A program made the position numbers and the translations under genes. The notes under the pieces are model-generated. The model had not been told where the DNA came from and made no database searches. It saw only the letters and a program-made list of their open reading frames with translations. DNA of 64,000 nt from an uncultured Flavobacteriaceae bacterium (GTDB taxonomy: Bacteria; Bacteroidota; Bacteroidia; Flavobacteriales; Flavobacteriaceae): positions 1 to 64,000 of the forward strand of contig CANMSB010000022.1 of the NCBI GenBank assembly GCA_947500445.1, given 5' to 3'. How positions within the stretch are numbered: the stretch's first letter is position 1; each line of letters begins with the position of its first letter. Shown piece after piece: positions 63,501 through 64,000 of this stretch.

Positions 63501-64000
63501 GTTACCAATGCATCCGCAAACAATTCGGTAGGCAATATCCGTGTTTCCGATGTGTTGACCAATATCGATGAGATCCAGTTTGAATTTGAGGGCTTTGAGG
63601 CGGCAGAAGGATCTTCCTATGATCCGGCCACCGGAATATGGCGTATTTCGGAAGAACTTTCGGTAGGAGAGGACATTACACTGGTATTATTGTACCGCTG
63701 TTTAGAAGCCGGTCTTGTAAGCAATACCGCAACTATTACCGCTTCCTCCCCTGCGGAAAGTGAGGGTCAGGAAGGGGATAACGAGGCATCGGCCACCGTT
63801 AACATATCCGAGCGTACACCGTTGGACGTTGGAATTCTATACAACCAATTTTCGCCCAATGGCGATGGTGTAAACGATGATTTGAAAATCAATCAAAGGT
63901 GTTTTGATGCTCCCGATACGGCGGATTGTAATGAACCTATAACCCTGTTATATTCAATAGAGATTTTTAACCGTTACGGCCGTCCGGTATTTATGGTACA
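60501..64000 (+). CDS. Giant secreted multidomain protein with T9SS type B (gliding motility C-terminal) tail, partial
   Basis: Open frame of 1166 codons running off the right edge with no stop. Signal peptide about 20-37 (YALFLSVLFIGVGLRAQ). Two Calx-beta-like units (about 40-150 with VVGQTTNGDDHTFL, and about 155-270 with VAYTLSGTATNGGAQSDYTTTG). Ig-like/PKD-type repeats follow with paired cysteines (about 275-715), then a thrombospondin type 3-like Asp-rich calcium-binding region about 718-840 (DTDLDGLFDGPEASLGTDPN and similar). DUF11-type repeats come next (about 845-1100, LEIVKTIDNEDATIGDTVVF). The start of the gliding-motility C-terminal domain is at about 1107 (ILYNQFSPNGDGVNDDLKI). 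It is a secreted or cell-surface adhesin-like protein; ATG 60501 or 60519 may be the start. Confidence 0.82.
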   Translation, partial: MELKRKMDFRNSGNRYILKYALFLSVLFIGVGLRAQVVSISVDTNTAQEISVGPTAPVTFTVSKSATPVSSSRTVFYEVVGQTTNGDDHTFLNGFVLLPAGGATSEQIVVTIFDDDLVEARENLTIRLLNGSGYSVDLFASEATVALEDNDVGTLTVDTVDADADEENSDQGRFVIRLDKENQTGATVSVAYTLSGTATNGGAQSDYTTTGQATLTFPAGQFSRAINIIPEDDTVAEGDETVILTLQSVSSPQFLLGTPNSGTVTIADNDCPAGSASPTINDNETDFCDVAQVNLDGFVDEVTPVASSLRWSLIADPTTTGDLLASPNVNQGNTYYAVYYSASGACFSPTSPVTITLAETESIGTVNQGIFSCNTTDFGGVTTLDLDTTLSGAAPGGVWTFVTGPENPGNINGNNVVNFDDDDAGTYIFRYTLTNDPCPEQTIEVSVPVSNCEPCDAGNAAPALDEDVPLIFCDVIDISLNDYTNSTPPPGTVLRWSTSRPDEDDIPPPIPDTEVEAPNAGTYFGYFYDAANECASPALRVQLTRNTTPEVEETSGDQRCGTGPVTLTISATGNPTYNWYTSPTSDTPIANGSVFTTNLSQTTIYYVEATENNCATPRIPVTATIITQPSAGTATDASACSVAANGRSSIDLDDQLVGEDEGVWTITDDPSSGALQLSNENVVDFQGLADGTYVFTFTTTGAQAPCTNESVAVSISVNDCDIDTDLDGLFDGPEASLGTDPNNRDTDGDGIDDGEEVGDDLNNPLDEDGDSIIDALESTLTDADSDGVPDQSDPANNNPCIPNNNNGLCDTDEDGIVDGEEITNGTDPNDACDPDPENENCNREIDLEIVKTIDNEDATIGDTVVFRITVTNLSDIRARGIQVAEVLEGGFQYVSHEASLGTYDPELGQWDIFEIEPVADALLEITVTIVTGSSYNNTAELLRSVPNDGNPDNDSATVSLAIERPEGINLVLEKSARIKGASLAAQANPLVGEEVEFVLKVTNASANNSVGNIRVSDVLTNIDEIQFEFEGFEAAEGSSYDPATGIWRISEELSVGEDITLVLLYRCLEAGLVSNTATITASSPAESEGQEGDNEASATVNISERTPLDVGILYNQFSPNGDGVNDDLKINQRCFDAPDTADCNEPITLLYSIEIFNRYGRPVFMV

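Overview
The window reads as chromosome of a marine-type member of the Flavobacteriaceae (Bacteroidota). Evidence for this: the type IX secretion and gliding gene sprA with a PorP/SprF-type partner; secreted proteins ending in T9SS type A or type B (gliding-motility C-terminal) sorting domains; the linked maeB-ruvA-sprA-gcvH-vanZ-tonB-ctaB order; and promoter-like TTG-N17-21-TAnnTTTG sequences typical of the phylum instead of -35/-10 boxes. No rRNA, tRNA, CRISPR array, prophage or transposase gene was seen.

Layout. 0.3-2.3 kb: a two-gene NatAB-type ABC exporter (minus). 2.7-5.4 kb: a Crp/Fnr-like regulator, a membrane fatty acid desaturase and queG. 5.4-8.1 kb: two envelope lipoproteins with thioredoxin folds, divergently transcribed. 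8.4-9.8 kb: a secreted protein with a xylanase-11-like jelly-roll domain, ricin-type repeats and a T9SS sorting tail. 10.4-24 kb: an SLC45-like sugar transporter, maeB, ruvA, sprA (2423 aa), gcvH, a VanZ-like protein and a TonB-like protein. 24.2-29.6 kb: haem/copper oxidase accessory genes (ctaB, two subunit III genes, subunit IV, a cysteine-less SCO-like protein, SCO, DUF420, a small CxxC protein). 29.9-39.5 kb: a tripartite MacAB-TolC-type exporter locus in which a permease-permease-adaptor trio occurs twice around a single ATPase gene and ends in one TolC gene. 39.5-41 kb: tsaB and an MscS channel gene, convergent.

41.3-47.1 kb (minus) is the most unusual block: four consecutive paralogous lipoproteins that I read as MACPF (membrane attack complex/perforin)-like. 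Two of them carry an exact Y-G-x-x-[YW]-x6-GG signature; in the other two the GG is replaced by AI, and one has a Pro/Gly-rich insertion. 47.5-48.7 kb: dodecin and a NifU-type Fe-S scaffold. 48.8-53 kb: a PorP/SprF protein followed by a 1015-aa Ig/PKD-repeat lipoprotein. 53.3-55.3 kb (minus): a DUF4349/von Willebrand A pair. 55.5-58.6 kb: a TPR-LytS-type kinase with a LytTR response regulator. 58.6-60.4 kb: gamma carbonic anhydrase and fabD. 60.5 kb to the edge: a very large secreted multi-domain protein with a T9SS type B tail, cut off by the window.

Several intergenic spaces hold members of one palindromic repeat family (41-182 bp). The larger members share an internal core around GCTATGCTT; most have ends reading ATACCATTT. 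Three of them begin exactly on the final A of a TAA stop codon. The repeats and the MACPF-like cluster are the parts least explained by standard annotation. All family assignments are from reading the sequence; no database search was run.
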